51,319 nucleotides of DNA from NCBI GenBank assembly GCA_944389015.1, contig CALXKS010000056.1, forward strand, positions 1 to 51,319, given 5' to 3'. A model generated the notes under the pieces. It made no database searches. It worked only from the letters and a program-made list of their open reading frames with translations, and had not been told where the DNA came from. Position 1 is the stretch's first letter; the number at the start of each line of letters is the position of its first letter. The translations under genes and the position numbers were made by a program. This document shows positions 44,961 to 51,319 of this stretch, piece after piece. Source of the DNA: an uncultured Spirochaetaceae bacterium (GTDB lineage Bacteria; Spirochaetota; Spirochaetia; Sphaerochaetales; Sphaerochaetaceae).

Positions 44961-45894
44961 CAAAGACCGGTTCTTCCGGCTCTTCTTCCGTGACACGGCT
45001 GTCTATCATGATCTTGTCATCGAATATGAACCGGCCATCGAATCTCTTTCCTTCAAGAGCCATAGGAAGCCATAGCCTGTCGTCTTCCCACATCTTTGTG
45101 TAATCGAGATCGTCAATCTCCGTCCAGAAAGGACGGGTCTCATCGCATTCTTCTATAAGCATACCGGAGAATGATGATGTGAAGAATACATAGCCAAGCA
45201 TCCTCAGACCATCCTTGAACTGAAAGCGGAGAACACCTCTTTCCTCTAGGTTGGATACATCAAGCCCTGTCTCTTCCCGTGTTTCGCGTATCGCAGCCTC
45301 GGTCTTGGTCTCTTCCAGCTCTATATGGCCGCCAGGAGCATTTATGTATCCGCTTCCAAGACCTCTTTTCTTCTCGATCATCAGAATTCTCGAACCATCT
45401 GTGACATATGTCAGTACACAAGTCTCAGTAGGTTCCCAGCAGTCCCAGTCGATATCATCGACGGAATCCGCTTCGACAAAGCTTCTCTCCCTTTTCTCCT
45501 CGGGAGTCATGGCCTTGGCCTTCGCCTTTTCTGCTTCATCTGGATATTTCTCGAAGAAGCAATCCTGGCATAGATTCTCGTCGTATCCGATTATATGGTT
45601 GAAATCAAGGCGTTTTCCGCATTTGGCACAATGAAGTCTGAAAGGCCAGAATGTCTTCCTGAATATGATGATCACAGCAATAAGAAGAGCTATGAATATC
45701 CACTCAGTCCAGGCAGGAAGATTCCACTGAAGGCGCAGTATGAGAACGACATATACAGCAAGGAACAGAACAGCAAGAAGAAGCGTTGCTTTCCGCTTCC
45801 CATCAGAATGAGGAATCTTCCTCTGTGATATATTCAGAAGAATCACAAAGAGCATGATCCATGTGAAGAACTCTGCAAAAAAATTAAGTACCAT
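44947..45894 (-). CDS. Membrane-anchored Nudix hydrolase with a zinc-ribbon-like module
   Basis: 315 aa in three parts: about three hydrophobic segments (residues 1-80), a CAKCGKRL...CQDC motif resembling a small zinc ribbon (about 88-112), a charged linker, and a Nudix domain (about 155-290) with the full box GGHIELEETKTEAAIRETRE followed by ETGLDV. Nudix enzymes cleave nucleoside diphosphates linked to a moiety X; this one is MutT/8-oxo-type in sequence feel. The tail is very acidic (TEEEPEEPVFDDED). First gene of the operon; divergent from the Gfo/Idh gene. Confidence 0.86.
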   Translation of the reverse strand: MVLNFFAEFFTWIMLFVILLNISQRKIPHSDGKRKATLLLAVLFLAVYVVLILRLQWNLPAWTEWIFIALLIAVIIIFRKTFWPFRLHCAKCGKRLDFNHIIGYDENLCQDCFFEKYPDEAEKAKAKAMTPEEKRERSFVEADSVDDIDWDCWEPTETCVLTYVTDGSRILMIEKKRGLGSGYINAPGGHIELEETKTEAAIRETREETGLDVSNLEERGVLRFQFKDGLRMLGYVFFTSSFSGMLIEECDETRPFWTEIDDLDYTKMWEDDRLWLPMALEGKRFDGRFIFDDKIMIDSRVTEEEPEEPVFDDED

Positions 45895-45985
45895 ACTGAG
45901 AAGATTACGACAATAATCCGATTAAGCCAATGCAGGACAGCAGTAACTGTTTGCATATACTCCTGTTCCGTAGGAGAATCAATGT

Positions 45986-46960
45986 ATGAAAGCTGTGCTG
46001 ATCGGAACAGGGTGGAGAGCCCATTTCTATATGAGGATTTCCCGTCTATTGCCGGATCTCCTTCAGATTGTCTCCATATATACGCATACAGAAGAACGCA
46101 GGAGGGAAATCGGGGACGAGGGATTTGAAGCTTTCACAGATCTAGATCAGGCGCTGTCCCATGATCATGAAGCTGTTATCATTTCCTCAGGGGCCAGCGG
46201 ATTCTTTGATCTTCTCCGTTATCTTCATGGGAGAGGAGAGAATATTGCTGCGGAAACAACACTCCTTTCCCTCTCTGCGGAAGAGCTTGAAGAGGTGGCA
46301 GATTATGATGGAATGGTGATGGAGCAGTATCAGTACACGCCGGCCTTCGCTGCGCTTTTCAAGGTCCTTTCCCAGATTGAGGATCAGCCAGATCAGCTCT
46401 TTCTATCAGGCCTTCATAATCATCATTCTGCTTCGATTGCACGAAGGATTCTCAATACAGGGTATCGGATGCCGGATGAAGTCCATTCACTGACTTTTCC
46501 ATCAAGGATGGTGAGGACCGGTTCGCGGAATGGAATGGAAAAGGGTATGGAAACGGAGGATTATGAGCGGAAGATAAGGATGATGGGATTCGGAGATAAG
46601 CGCGTCATCCATGATTTCTCATCGAAGCAGTATCATTCATACCTGTTCGACAGGCATTTTGAGGTAAGAGGCCGCAGTTTCGTGATCACGGAGGAAGGCA
46701 TGAAGACGATTGATGACAGAGGCTATCCATGCTTCATTCCTTTTGTATTCCACAGAGACAGTTCTGCCGGGAATGGGGCTCTCTCCCTTTCTCATGTTAC
46801 TTTCGGAGGCAGGACGGTATTTGAGAATCCATATTATCCTGTGAATATGAATGATGATGAGATTGCCATGGCGATGATGATCGAGCGCTATGGAAAGGGA
46901 GGGAATCCATATCCATTCAGAGAAGGGGCAATGGATGCAGATCTTGGCCGGCTATTGTAG
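45986..46960 (+). CDS. Gfo/Idh/MocA-family oxidoreductase
   Basis: NAD(P)-binding sugar-type dehydrogenase, 324 aa. N-terminal Rossmann motif VLIGTGWRAHFYMR, then a C-terminal beta-sheet domain. AAETTLLS stands in the place of the usual EKP-type lysine segment, so the expected catalytic Lys is not apparent. An AGGAG site lies nine bases before the ATG. Substrate unknown. Confidence 0.82.
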   Translation: MKAVLIGTGWRAHFYMRISRLLPDLLQIVSIYTHTEERRREIGDEGFEAFTDLDQALSHDHEAVIISSGASGFFDLLRYLHGRGENIAAETTLLSLSAEELEEVADYDGMVMEQYQYTPAFAALFKVLSQIEDQPDQLFLSGLHNHHSASIARRILNTGYRMPDEVHSLTFPSRMVRTGSRNGMEKGMETEDYERKIRMMGFGDKRVIHDFSSKQYHSYLFDRHFEVRGRSFVITEEGMKTIDDRGYPCFIPFVFHRDSSAGNGALSLSHVTFGGRTVFENPYYPVNMNDDEIAMAMMIERYGKGGNPYPFREGAMDADLGRLL

Positions 46961-46999
46961 CAGAATCGTTTTTCGCTTAGATTCATCACGGAGGTGCAC

Positions 47000-47659
47000 A
47001 TGGCTATTGCGAAATATATTGATCATACTCTGCTTAAGGCAGATGCCAGAAAAGAGGATATAGAGAAGCTCTGCAGTGAGGCATTCCATAATGGATTTGC
47101 CTCTGTCTGCGTGAATTCATGCTGGGTTCCGCTTGCTTCTGAGCTACTGGCAGGAACAGATGTGAAGGTCTGCACAGTTGTGGGATTCCCGCTTGGAGCA
47201 GCTTCAGGCAAAGCAAAGGCGGCGGAAGCGGCAGAGGCTGCGAAGCAGGGAGCGGTCGAAATCGATATGGTGATGAATATCGGGATGCTGAAGTCCGGAA
47301 TGCTGGATGATGCCAAGGAGGATATCCAGGAGGTCCGGGATGCTGTGAAAGGAAAGACTCTCAAGGTAATCATCGAGACATGTCTTCTTACTGATGAGGA
47401 GAAGAGAGAGGCCTGCCGCCTGGCAGCAGAGGCCGGCGCGGATTTCGTCAAGACCAGCACTGGATTCTCCACAGGAGGCGCTACTGTCCATGATGTCGAG
47501 CTTATGAAGGAGGCTGTCGCTCCGTATGGATTGAAGGTAAAGGCTTCCGGAGGCATCCGGAATTACAGGGATGCAAAGGCGATGATAGATGCTGGAGCTG
47601 ATCGCATAGGAGCCAGCGCAGGTATTGCAATAGTGAAGGAAGAAAATGCAGAAGGCTGA
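47000..47659 (+). CDS. deoC: Deoxyribose-phosphate aldolase
   Basis: Cleaves 2-deoxyribose-5-phosphate to glyceraldehyde-3-phosphate and acetaldehyde in nucleoside breakdown. 219 aa from the ATG at 47000, with GGAGG five bases upstream. Motifs: [30 protein letters not shown], the Schiff-base Lys in [10 protein letters not shown], and the second Lys in [10 protein letters not shown]. It overlaps the next gene by 14 bases. Confidence 0.96.
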   Translation: MAIAKYIDHTLLKADARKEDIEKLCSEAFHNGFASVCVNSCWVPLASELLAGTDVKVCTVVGFPLGAASGKAKAAEAAEAAKQGAVEIDMVMNIGMLKSGMLDDAKEDIQEVRDAVKGKTLKVIIETCLLTDEEKREACRLAAEAGADFVKTSTGFSTGGATVHDVELMKEAVAPYGLKVKASGGIRNYRDAKAMIDAGADRIGASAGIAIVKEENAEG

Positions 47660-48788
47660 GAATCTGAATTCAGGAGAAGACTTCCTGAAGTCCCTGGGTT
47701 TTCCATCTCTTGATGTCCATGAGACTGTTACGCATTTCGATTTCACAACCCCTGGGCGCAGAGTGCTTCTCATCGGGCCGATGGGGGCAGGCAAGACTGA
47801 GATGGCAGCACGGATCTGGAGGGATGCTTCAGTTGCTCTGGGAAAGAGCGAGACGGTGTGCTCAATGACATCCACTGGATCTGCGGATAGGCGCAAGGTG
47901 TTCTTTATCCGCTATGCTTCCGATGATATCCGGTTCCAGGATTATCCTGATGATGCAATGGCATATCGGTCAGGATATGTAAGATGCGGGAGCAACATTG
48001 CTAAGATAAGCGATTCGTTCGGTCTTGAGCAGGTCATCAGGGATAATCCGGAGATAGGGACATATATCATTGATGAGGCTTCATTCTTCGATGAGCGCAT
48101 AGCATATGTTGCAAGGAACTATTCGATAGAGCGGGGGTGTATGTTCGTATTCCCCACGCTGATGCTCAATTTCCGCAAGGAGTTCTTCAATTCAACGGCT
48201 CGTTTGATACTTGATATGGCGACTGATGTTCGGCCTCTGACTGCATACTGCGAGCACAGGGATTGCCTATCACCTGCGTTCTATACATACAGATACTACA
48301 GTGTTGATGGAAAGGAGTGTCCGGCTCTCTATTTCGATCCGCTTATAATCATCGGCGGGGACAAGCAGCACAACAGCGCTCTTGAGCCTGATTATGCAGC
48401 ACGGTGCGATAAGCATCATTACCTTCCGGGGAAGGAGTATACATTCTTCACGCTGAAACCTTTAGGAGAAGAGGCGGGCAAAGGCAATCCGGAAGGACTT
48501 GTAAAAGAGCTCAGACTGCTGAAGGAGGATCCCGGTTCATCTCTTCTTTCAAAGAGCCTTGAAAGAAGCTATGAGAAGAATCCTGACAGGGATATCTACA
48601 TGAATTCAATCCTGCCGGCACACCTTGCAGAGAAAGCTGCTGCGTATCTTTTCTGCGAGCAGAATATGATAGGAGAGTCCCTGCTCGTCAAACTCTCCTA
48701 TGATCTCGGGCTTGATACGTCTTATCTTGAGAAGACCTTGCAGGAGAACAGGCATCCTGTCTCATTCTCTCAGCAATATCTTCTATAG
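47646..48788 (+). CDS. Thymidine-kinase-like protein with long C-terminal extension
   Basis: 380 aa, about twice a normal type II thymidine kinase. Walker [15 protein letters not shown] (near residues 40-53), DEASFF at the Walker B/lasso start, [13 protein letters not shown] in place of the family GLDxDFxGxPF segment, and a zinc-type module CEHRDC...[10 protein letters not shown] further ~110 residues ([14 protein letters not shown] to the end) have no counterpart I know. Overlap with deoC supports pyrimidine nucleoside salvage. AAGGAAG lies before the ATG. Confidence 0.78.
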   Translation: MQKAENLNSGEDFLKSLGFPSLDVHETVTHFDFTTPGRRVLLIGPMGAGKTEMAARIWRDASVALGKSETVCSMTSTGSADRRKVFFIRYASDDIRFQDYPDDAMAYRSGYVRCGSNIAKISDSFGLEQVIRDNPEIGTYIIDEASFFDERIAYVARNYSIERGCMFVFPTLMLNFRKEFFNSTARLILDMATDVRPLTAYCEHRDCLSPAFYTYRYYSVDGKECPALYFDPLIIIGGDKQHNSALEPDYAARCDKHHYLPGKEYTFFTLKPLGEEAGKGNPEGLVKELRLLKEDPGSSLLSKSLERSYEKNPDRDIYMNSILPAHLAEKAAAYLFCEQNMIGESLLVKLSYDLGLDTSYLEKTLQENRHPVSFSQQYLL

Positions 48789-48951
48789 AAAAATCTCTGC
48801 TGAATGGGCATCGGTCTTCCTTCCATCTATTCCGCTGGTAAGATCCGTTCAGTCTAAAGCTGCCGGCGGCAAGGAGGATTTACGTTTTTCCGGCTTGCTC
48901 AACTGTATCGCATGCCCTGCAATCTATTGTGATAATAGAGCGGGTATACCC

Positions 48952-48978
48952 AGAAAAATGGAGCGGTTTACCCGCCCC
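48952..48978 (-). terminator. Terminator of the KDPG aldolase gene
   Basis: On the minus strand GGGGCGG-GTAAA-CCGCTCC (one G-T pair) is followed by ATTTTTC. A longer overlapping inverted repeat spans 48931-48984 (16 pairs including two G-T). The stretch 48789-48951 otherwise holds nothing I recognise. Confidence 0.8.
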
Positions 48979-49004
48979 ATTATCCACTTTGATACAAGCA
49001 TCGA

Positions 49005-49967
49005 TCACTTTATGAAGTGAACGGCAAATCCACCGATTTCCTCATTCACATAGAAGACCTTCATTCTGCCTTTTGCGTCATATGTTACTGTATCCTCGTT
49101 GATTGTGAATCCCTTGTTCTTGAGGAAGTATGCTGTTCTCTCAAGATCATAGCATCTGAAAGCAAGATGGCCGTTCTTTCCAAGATAGTTCTTCTTCATT
49201 ACCTCGATCTCTTTGTTCATGAAGATGGAGCTGTTGCCATTCTTGATCTCAAGCCCGAGCTTGGCGAACTCGTCTGCAACATTCGCGGCAGCATCTGCAT
49301 CTGGAAGATTGATTCCTACATGTGCCAGCTGGATTCCCTGAAGCTTGATTGTTGCTTCCTTGCAGAGTCTTGTGATCTCTTCCCAGTTCTCATTCTCGAT
49401 GAGGTCTGCTTTGACCATCCATGATCCACCGATAGCAAGCACGTTGGATGCCTTTGCATAGTCAGGGAGGTTGTTTGGATTGATTCCGCCTGTCGTCATG
49501 AATCTTACCTGTGAGAACGGTCCGGAAAGATCCTTGAGCATCGCTACGCCGCCTGATGCTTCGGCAGGGAAGAACTTGAGAACGTTGAGTCCCATTGAAA
49601 GTCCCATCTCGATCTCAGAAGGTGTGCATACACCAGGTACGACAGGGATGTTATGGGAAAGACACCAGGCAACAGTATCTCTGTTGAAGCCGGCAGATAC
49701 GATGAACTTCGCACCAGCTGCTACAGCTTTTTCTGCCAGCTGCGGGTTGATTACTGTACCTGCGCCTACAACCATCTTCGGGAAAGCTGCTGTTACTTTC
49801 CTGATAGCTTCCTCTGCTGCTGCAGTTCTGAATGTAATCTCTGCGGAGTTGATGCCGCCATCAATCATTGCCTTTGCGAGAGGTACTGCCTTGTCGGCAT
49901 CATCGATCTTCACTACAGGTACGATACCTGAATCATGGAAGAATGTGTAAAGTTCATCTTTTGTCAT
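49005..49967 (-). CDS. eda: KDPG/KHG aldolase fused to a VOC (glyoxalase-like) domain
   Basis: Residues 1-205 are a class I 2-keto-3-deoxy-6-phosphogluconate aldolase: Glu in AEITFRT, VGAGTVINP, catalytic Lys in LKFFPAEASGG, TTGGINPNN. Residues about 212-320 resemble one vicinal-oxygen-chelate repeat pair (LAHVGINLPD, GHLAFRCYDLERTAYFLKNKG, EEIGGFAVHFIK). Normal Eda is about 210 aa. AGGAG lies upstream of the ATG. It cleaves KDPG to pyruvate and glyceraldehyde-3-phosphate, directly after KdgK, encoded divergently next door. Confidence 0.9.
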   Translation of the reverse strand: MTKDELYTFFHDSGIVPVVKIDDADKAVPLAKAMIDGGINSAEITFRTAAAEEAIRKVTAAFPKMVVGAGTVINPQLAEKAVAAGAKFIVSAGFNRDTVAWCLSHNIPVVPGVCTPSEIEMGLSMGLNVLKFFPAEASGGVAMLKDLSGPFSQVRFMTTGGINPNNLPDYAKASNVLAIGGSWMVKADLIENENWEEITRLCKEATIKLQGIQLAHVGINLPDADAAANVADEFAKLGLEIKNGNSSIFMNKEIEVMKKNYLGKNGHLAFRCYDLERTAYFLKNKGFTINEDTVTYDAKGRMKVFYVNEEIGGFAVHFIK

Positions 49968-49998
49968 AAGAAATACTCTCCTTTCTTTCTTAATGCTT

Positions 49999-50027
49999 AT
50001 ACTATCATACGATATTCAAAAATGGAA
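49999..50027 (-). promoter_or_regulatory. Possible promoter of eda
   Basis: On the minus strand TTCCAT (50022-50027), 17 bases, TAGTAT (49999-50004). The -35 lies inside the palindromic operator. Confidence 0.4.
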
Positions 50028-50039
50028 CAATGTTCCATT
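50021..50039. promoter_or_regulatory. Palindromic operator between eda and kdgK
   Basis: AATGGAACAATGTTCCATT, a perfect 8-bp inverted repeat with a 3-base centre. It overlaps the -35 elements on both sides, so one regulator could control both genes. The pattern resembles KdgR (IclR-family) boxes but differs at one symmetric position; the regulator is not in the window. Confidence 0.8.
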
Positions 50040-50065
50040 GACAATAATGCACTTCGATGTACAAT
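50038..50065 (+). promoter_or_regulatory. Promoter of kdgK
   Basis: Consensus TTGACA (50038-50043), 16 bases, TACAAT (50060-50065). The -35 overlaps the operator edge. Confidence 0.75.
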
Positions 50066-50107
50066 ACAGATAACATTCTGATTATAAAGCAGTTTTGGAG
50101 GTTTTGA

Positions 50108-51139
50108 ATGTCGAGATATGTAACTTTCGTTGAAATCATGCTTCGCCTCAGAAGCCAGGAACTCTATCGCCTTTTCCAGACTCCTTCCCTGGAGGCCACA
50201 TTCGGTGGCGGTGAAGCCAATGTCGCTGTTTCCCTTTCGATCTTCGGTGAGGATGCGGCTTTTGTAACAGCTCTTCCTGAGAATGCAGTAGGTGAGGCGG
50301 CCGAGAGGGAGCTTCTGAAGTATGGTGTCGATACATCTGCCATCAAGAAGGTGAAGGGTGGAAGACTTGGAATCTACTTCCTTGAAACAGGTGCTAATCA
50401 GAGACCTTCTCTTGTTGTCTATGACAGGGACAATTCAGCAATCGCCAAAGCTGTGCCTGCGGATTTTGACTTCGATGCTATCATGAAGGGGGCAAACTGG
50501 TTCCATACAACAGGTATTACGCCAGCTATAAGCCAGGGAGCTGCTGACTGTGCTCTTGCTGCGATGAAGGCAGCCAAGAAAGCTGGTGCAACAGTTTCCA
50601 TCGATCTTAATTACAGAAAGAAGCTCTGGAACTATGGCAAGAAGGCTCCAGAGGTGATGAGAGAGCTTGTAAAGTATGCAGATGTCGTCATTGCAAACGA
50701 AGAGGATATCCAGAAGTGCCTTGGGATCGAGGCCGACAGCGATGTGACATCCGGCAAGCTTGATACAAAGGTATACGAGGAGCTTGCAGCAAAAGTAAAG
50801 GCACAGTTCCCGAATGTATCCGTTGTTGCCATCACTCTCCGTGAATCAAAGAGCGCGGATCACAATGGCTGGTCTGCAGCCCTTTCCGGCAAGACAGGTT
50901 TCTACCTTTCCCGTCATTATGAGATCACCGATATTGTTGACAGAGTCGGCGGTGGAGACAGCTTCGCAGCTGGAATCATCTATGCTCTTTCCCACTTTGA
51001 GGACGAGCAGTACTGCATCAATTTCGCTGTTGCATCTTCTTGCCTCAAGCACTCAATCAGCGGAGACTTCAATCTCTCCAGGCTTTCCGAGGTCAAGGCT
51101 CTCTGTGAGGGAGACGGATCAGGACGCGTACAGCGCTGA
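50108..51139 (+). CDS. kdgK: 2-dehydro-3-deoxygluconokinase (PfkB family)
   Basis: Phosphorylates KDG to KDPG, the substrate of the adjacent aldolase. 343 aa with EATFGGGEANVAVSLSIFG near residue 30, SIDLNYRKKLW, NEEDIQKCLG and the catalytic GGGDSFAAGI, all KdgK-type. In VTFVEIMLRL the family usually has VTFGEIMLRL, a Gly-to-Val change at the first strand. GGAGG lies six bases before the ATG. Confidence 0.94.
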   Translation: MSRYVTFVEIMLRLRSQELYRLFQTPSLEATFGGGEANVAVSLSIFGEDAAFVTALPENAVGEAAERELLKYGVDTSAIKKVKGGRLGIYFLETGANQRPSLVVYDRDNSAIAKAVPADFDFDAIMKGANWFHTTGITPAISQGAADCALAAMKAAKKAGATVSIDLNYRKKLWNYGKKAPEVMRELVKYADVVIANEEDIQKCLGIEADSDVTSGKLDTKVYEELAAKVKAQFPNVSVVAITLRESKSADHNGWSAALSGKTGFYLSRHYEITDIVDRVGGGDSFAAGIIYALSHFEDEQYCINFAVASSCLKHSISGDFNLSRLSEVKALCEGDGSGRVQR

Positions 51140-51158
51140 TTCCAGGCATCGGATTACA

Positions 51159-51194
51159 CAGGCTCCGGATATCTTTCCGGGGCCTGTTTTTATT
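51159..51194 (+). terminator. Terminator of kdgK
   Basis: CAGGCTCCGG (51159-51168) pairs with CCGGGGCCTG (51177-51186) except for one internal T-G pair, followed by TTTTTATT. The IS200 end begins at the next base. Confidence 0.88.
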
Positions 51195-51319
51195 AGTGCC
51201 TTTAAGGTCATCCCCAAGGGAAACTTGGGGATAAATAAACCACTTGCTCTGCAGGTGTGGTGGGGGAAGGGGTTATACCCAAGGAAAAGCCTTGCCCTTG
51301 TATAATGTGGAGTGTTCAA
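51195..51319 (+). mobile_element. IS200-family insertion sequence, left end (cut by window edge)
   Basis: Second copy of the 125-bp end found at 106-230, in the opposite orientation and with the same series of hairpins. In this copy one stem has a G-T pair where the other has G-C. By analogy tnpA would follow on the plus strand beyond 51319. No gene is encoded in the visible part. Confidence 0.85.

Noticed and set aside
48700..49020. A 106-codon frame after the thymidine-kinase-like gene
   Set aside because: It overlaps that gene and the eda terminator, with no ribosome site or recognisable sequence.
1..51319. Composite transposon or linear-replicon telomeres suggested by the inverted ends
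   Set aside because: The interval carries oriC, dnaA, gyrase and ribosomal genes, so it is chromosomal. IS200 elements do not mobilise such composites, and the repeats run into a transposase gene.
1..51319. CRISPR arrays, prophage, toxin-antitoxin or restriction systems
   Set aside because: I looked for regular repeats, cas, phage structural, toxin-antitoxin and methylase genes and saw none.

Overview
The window reads as a chromosomal replication-origin neighbourhood of a spirochaete, probably host-associated and related to Treponema or Sphaerochaeta. The taxonomic pointers are a cyclophilin-FKBP dual-family immunophilin, an architecture I know from Treponema denticola, the codon style and moderate-to-low GC, and the general gene set. 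This assignment is an inference; no rRNA is present. Both ends of the window are the same IS200-type left end (125 bp, nearly identical, in inverted orientation), so the sequence looks like an assembly contig that broke at two copies of one insertion sequence.

Layout. 1-230: IS200 end with the start of tnpA. 285-4688 (minus): gpmI, a Xaa-Pro aminopeptidase and lgt. 4756-8042 (plus): an S41 protease, rsmE and an AAA+ protein of sigma-54-activator type without an HTH. 8117-8389: a cluster of DnaA boxes around an AT-rich core, with no gene. 8555-9542 (minus): rubrerythrin and a PerR/Fur regulator with a perfect Fur/Per box. 9589-16849 (minus): jag, yidC, rnpA, rpmH, a DUF721 gene, recF, dnaN and dnaA, with oriC (DnaA boxes plus DnaA-trio repeats) between dnaN and dnaA. 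17082-21619 (plus): gyrB and gyrA. 21620-22540: AT-rich DNA with two perfect parS sites 400 bp apart. 22541-26969: nfu, parA, parB, the immunophilin and radA.

26979-38782 is metabolic and transport DNA: a frameshifted esterase, a TraB-like membrane protein, PepD, NagA, a diacylglycerol-kinase-like enzyme, an (alpha/alpha)6 glycosidase, a gluconate-5-dehydrogenase-like SDR, and a lipoprotein plus two permeases of a peptide-type ABC transporter without its ATPases. 38756-42102 (minus) is the classic tRNA-Ser / SRP RNA / dnaX / ybaB / recR block. It holds all four serine tRNAs, one tRNA-Arg with an unusual GCG anticodon, and a nine-A slippage site in dnaX. 42144-51139 holds an M28 peptidase, YigZ, an aldo/keto reductase, a membrane-bound Nudix protein, a Gfo/Idh oxidoreductase, deoC with a large thymidine-kinase-like gene, and a divergent KDPG aldolase-VOC fusion / KDG kinase pair sharing a palindromic operator.

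How the parts fit. Replication (DnaA, DnaN, RecF, gyrase, DnaX), segregation (ParA, ParB, parS) and translation/membrane biogenesis (RpmH, RnpA, YidC, Jag, SRP RNA) surround the origin. Genes immediately left of dnaA are mostly on the minus strand and genes from gyrB rightwards are on the plus strand, as expected if forks leave from about 15.3-17 kb. The oxidative-stress pair is set to be controlled by its own Fur/Per box. The right end carries an Entner-Doudoroff/hexuronate lower pathway and nucleoside salvage. The most noteworthy signals are the second DnaA-box cluster 7 kb from oriC, the DnaA-trio oriC, the dnaX slippage site, the modular fusions and the terminator-adjacent IS200 ends.
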